In this document: positions 62,430 through 64,000 of the stretch, piece by piece
Layout of the letters: every line of letters starts with the position of its first letter
How positions within the stretch are numbered: position 1 is the stretch's first letter
Origin: JAIVJM01 sp963816985
Lineage (GTDB): Bacteria; Acidobacteriota; Blastocatellia; Pyrinomonadales; Pyrinomonadaceae
Reading direction: 5' to 3'
Assembly (NCBI GenBank): GCA_963816985.1
Contig: CAWFMF010000004.1
Coordinates: 248,001-312,000, forward strand
Length of the DNA: 64,000 nt
Program-made: the position numbers and the translations under genes
Notes under the pieces: generated by a model
The model's database searches: none
What the model saw: only the letters and a program-made list of their open reading frames with translations
What the model was told of the DNA's origin: nothing

Positions 62430-63747
62430 GAGGGTGTCAGATAGATTGTGTAAACGGCATTAACCGATGCAAGCTATCGCTTGCGGAAAGGAACCCTGAT
62501 GCCGATTACACCCGAACTCCTCGACGAACTGCTGAAAGACTATAAGTCGCCCGAAGACATGTTCGGCGACGACGGCCTCCTCCAACAACTCACCAAGGCG
62601 GTGGTCGAGCGAGCGCTGCAAGGTGAGTTGACCCACCACCTCGGCTATGAGAAGCACGACCCGGCCGGTGCCAACTCCGGCAACTCCCGCAACGGCAAGT
62701 CGAAGAAGACGATCAAGGGTAAGCGCGGGCAGGTCGAGATCGACGTGCCGAGAGACCGCGATAGCTCCTTCGAGCCGCAGTTCGTCAAGAAGGGGCAGAC
62801 CCGCTTCGACGGCCTCGACGACAAGATCATCTCGATGTATGCCAGAGGCATGACCTGCCGCGAGATCAAGGCTCATCTCCAAGAGATATACTCAGTCGCA
62901 GTCTCGCCTGACCTCATCTCGACCGTCACCGATGCGGTCATTGACGAGGTGCGCTCGTGGCAGTCGCGCCCGCTCGACGCCGTCTATCCGATTCTGTATC
63001 TCGACGCTTTACAGGTCAAAGTCAAAGACCAGGGGAGAGTGTCGAACAAGGCGATTTACCTCGCCATCGGCGTCAACATGCAGGGACTCAAAGAAGTTCT
63101 CGGCCTGTGGGCCTCGGAGAACGAAGGGGCCAAGTTCTGGCTCTCGATCATCACGGAGTTAAAGAATAGGGGCGTGCGCGACATCTTCATCGCCTGCGTG
63201 GATGGCCTCAAAGGCTTCCCCGAAGCCATCGAGACCATCTATCCGCAGACACAGGTGCAGCTCTGTTTAGTCCACCTGCTGCGCTTTTCCTTAGCTTACG
63301 TCTCGTTCAAAGACCGGAAGTCGGTGGCCGCCGACCTCAAGGCTGTCTACCGCGCCGCGAGCGCCGAAGAGGCCGAGCAGCACCTGGCGACCTTCGCCGG
63401 AACATGGGACGGGCGGTATCCCTCAATCAGCAAATCGTGGCGAGCGAACTGGGCGCGGGTGACGCCGATGTTCGGCTTCCCCGACGACATCCGCTGGGCG
63501 GTCTATACGACGAACGCGATAGAGTCCTTGAACATGAGCCTGCGGAAAGTCATCAAGACCCGAGCTTCGTTCCCGAATGATGAAGCCGCGTTCAAGCTCT
63601 TGTATTTAGCCTTGCGCAACATCGCGAAAAAGTGGACGATGCCGATCAAGCAATGGAGTCAGGCGATGCAGGCTTTCTCCATCATCTTTGAAGGGCGCGT
63701 CCCGACGCTGGATGGAAACTCGTTTACACAATTCATCTGACACCCTC
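62430..63747. mobile_element. IS256-family insertion sequence (1318 bp)
   Basis: 26-base terminal repeats GAGGGTGTCAGATAGATTGT (left) and GAGGGTGTCAGATGAATTGT (right, inward), each followed by GTAAAC. The usual 8-9 base target duplication is not found (left flank TCAGCTATC, right flank CAATCCGAC), so an adjacent deletion probably removed the end of tnsC and the start of tniQ. Confidence 0.88.
62499..63740 (+). CDS. IS256-family (MULE) transposase
   Basis: About 413 residues starting MPITPELLDELLKDYKSPED after GGAA. The DDE site is seen in YLDALQVKVKD, ACVDGLKGFPEAI and TTNAIESLNMSLRKV. C-terminal LALRNIAKKWTMPIKQWSQA is typical. It is intact. Confidence 0.94.
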   Translation: MPITPELLDELLKDYKSPEDMFGDDGLLQQLTKAVVERALQGELTHHLGYEKHDPAGANSGNSRNGKSKKTIKGKRGQVEIDVPRDRDSSFEPQFVKKGQTRFDGLDDKIISMYARGMTCREIKAHLQEIYSVAVSPDLISTVTDAVIDEVRSWQSRPLDAVYPILYLDALQVKVKDQGRVSNKAIYLAIGVNMQGLKEVLGLWASENEGAKFWLSIITELKNRGVRDIFIACVDGLKGFPEAIETIYPQTQVQLCLVHLLRFSLAYVSFKDRKSVAADLKAVYRAASAEEAEQHLATFAGTWDGRYPSISKSWRANWARVTPMFGFPDDIRWAVYTTNAIESLNMSLRKVIKTRASFPNDEAAFKLLYLALRNIAKKWTMPIKQWSQAMQAFSIIFEGRVPTLDGNSFTQFI

Positions 63748-64000
63748 CAATCCGACGGTTATTAGCAGGAGAAACAAGGCTACGCCTCCCCGTACTACTT
63801 CAGTTGTGCGCCAGATTAAACATTCGACCTCTGGATTTATTAGCTGATCAAGGTACTGAAAAAAATAATTAGCACTCGTCATCTTATACTTGGGCAAGAT
63901 GTTCCATTACAGAAAGAGTTAACGCCATGGGGCGACGTTGAAGTAAGGCTTAGGGCTGCGTTGCAGGAGCCTATACCACCATCAATGGAAGCGATAGCGC
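63748..64000 (+). pseudogene. TniQ/TnsD-like C-terminal fragment, frameshifted, runs off the window
   Basis: One frame reads RLRLPVLLQLCARLNIRPLD and LLADQGTEK. After an A7 run at 63869-63875 the next frame continues LGQDVPLQKELTPWGDVEV, then RLRAALQEPIPPSMEAIA. The L-x-x-L-C-x-x-L pattern and the LRAAL..PPSM..IA block recall the C-terminal helix-turn-helix region of TniQ/TnsD target selectors. The N-terminal part is missing, replaced by IS256. The assignment relies on motif memory and on position after tnsC. Confidence 0.5.

Noticed and set aside
62421..63756. Target-site duplication around IS256
   Set aside because: The nine bases on each side (TCAGCTATC and CAATCCGAC) do not match, so none is claimed.
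58762..64000. CRISPR-associated transposon
   Set aside because: Tn7-like genes are present but no cas gene or array lies nearby in the window, and the tniQ remnant is too short to classify.

Overview
The window looks like a piece of a GC-rich soil-type bacterial chromosome, most likely Acidobacteriota (Blastocatellia-like). The inference rests on the gene set (DUF1844 protein, paired MacB/FtsX-type permeases, DUF885 and M48 peptidases, the long 'PPGGMRDF' type of HisRS) and on the XRE regulators with an LIDD..DLP tail. No rRNA or tRNA gene was seen.

Bases 1-35,200 are mostly core chromosome. They hold a UbiB-like kinase (cut by the window edge), ribF, an MBL hydrolase, a DUF1844 protein, two ABC permeases, a large TIR-CHAT-NTPase-TPR protein, an IS4 copy, mazG, secreted peptidases, a JAMM protease, translationally coupled hisS-aspS, a PagL-like deacylase, a gamma-carbonic anhydrase, a beta-helix/kelch protein, a DUF1570/TPR protein, infA, a DEAD-box helicase and an RRM protein. 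Intergenic spaces carry two striking repeat classes: three copies of a nested inverted repeat of roughly 215-310 bp, and hairpins built from short tandem words. At least five of these genes or elements are broken by exactly one base, which suggests consensus errors in the assembly as much as real decay.

Bases 35,400-56,100 are an accessory, lower-GC defence island, almost entirely on the minus strand. From right to left it holds a small XRE regulator with a palindromic operator, a type III restriction-modification pair (Mod, Res), a conserved 216-residue unknown broken at its 5' end by an IS3 element, an ABC-type ATPase coupled to a DUF4276 (TOPRIM-like) protein, and a three-gene operon of giant proteins. 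That operon is the most interesting content. Its first protein fuses a DUF4338 (Druantia DruA-like) region to a DptF-like P-loop ATPase with a Cys cluster. The second is a 501-residue unknown in the DptG position. The third is a 1518-residue DptH-like HerA/FtsK ATPase with a possible PD-(D/E)XK motif. No dnd sulfur-modification genes are present. A second XRE regulator of the same family, with its own 20-base palindrome, sits at the left edge beside IS remnants.

Bases 56,200-64,000 begin with a zinc-ribbon protein and a winged-helix protein. A Tn7-like transposition module (tnsA, tnsB tail, tnsC, tniQ) follows, dismantled by nested insertions: IS4 upstream, IS30 replacing the tnsA end and most of tnsB, IS630 inside tnsC, and IS256 between tnsC and tniQ. 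The tns genes point rightwards, so the element probably extends beyond the window and the defence island lies outside it.
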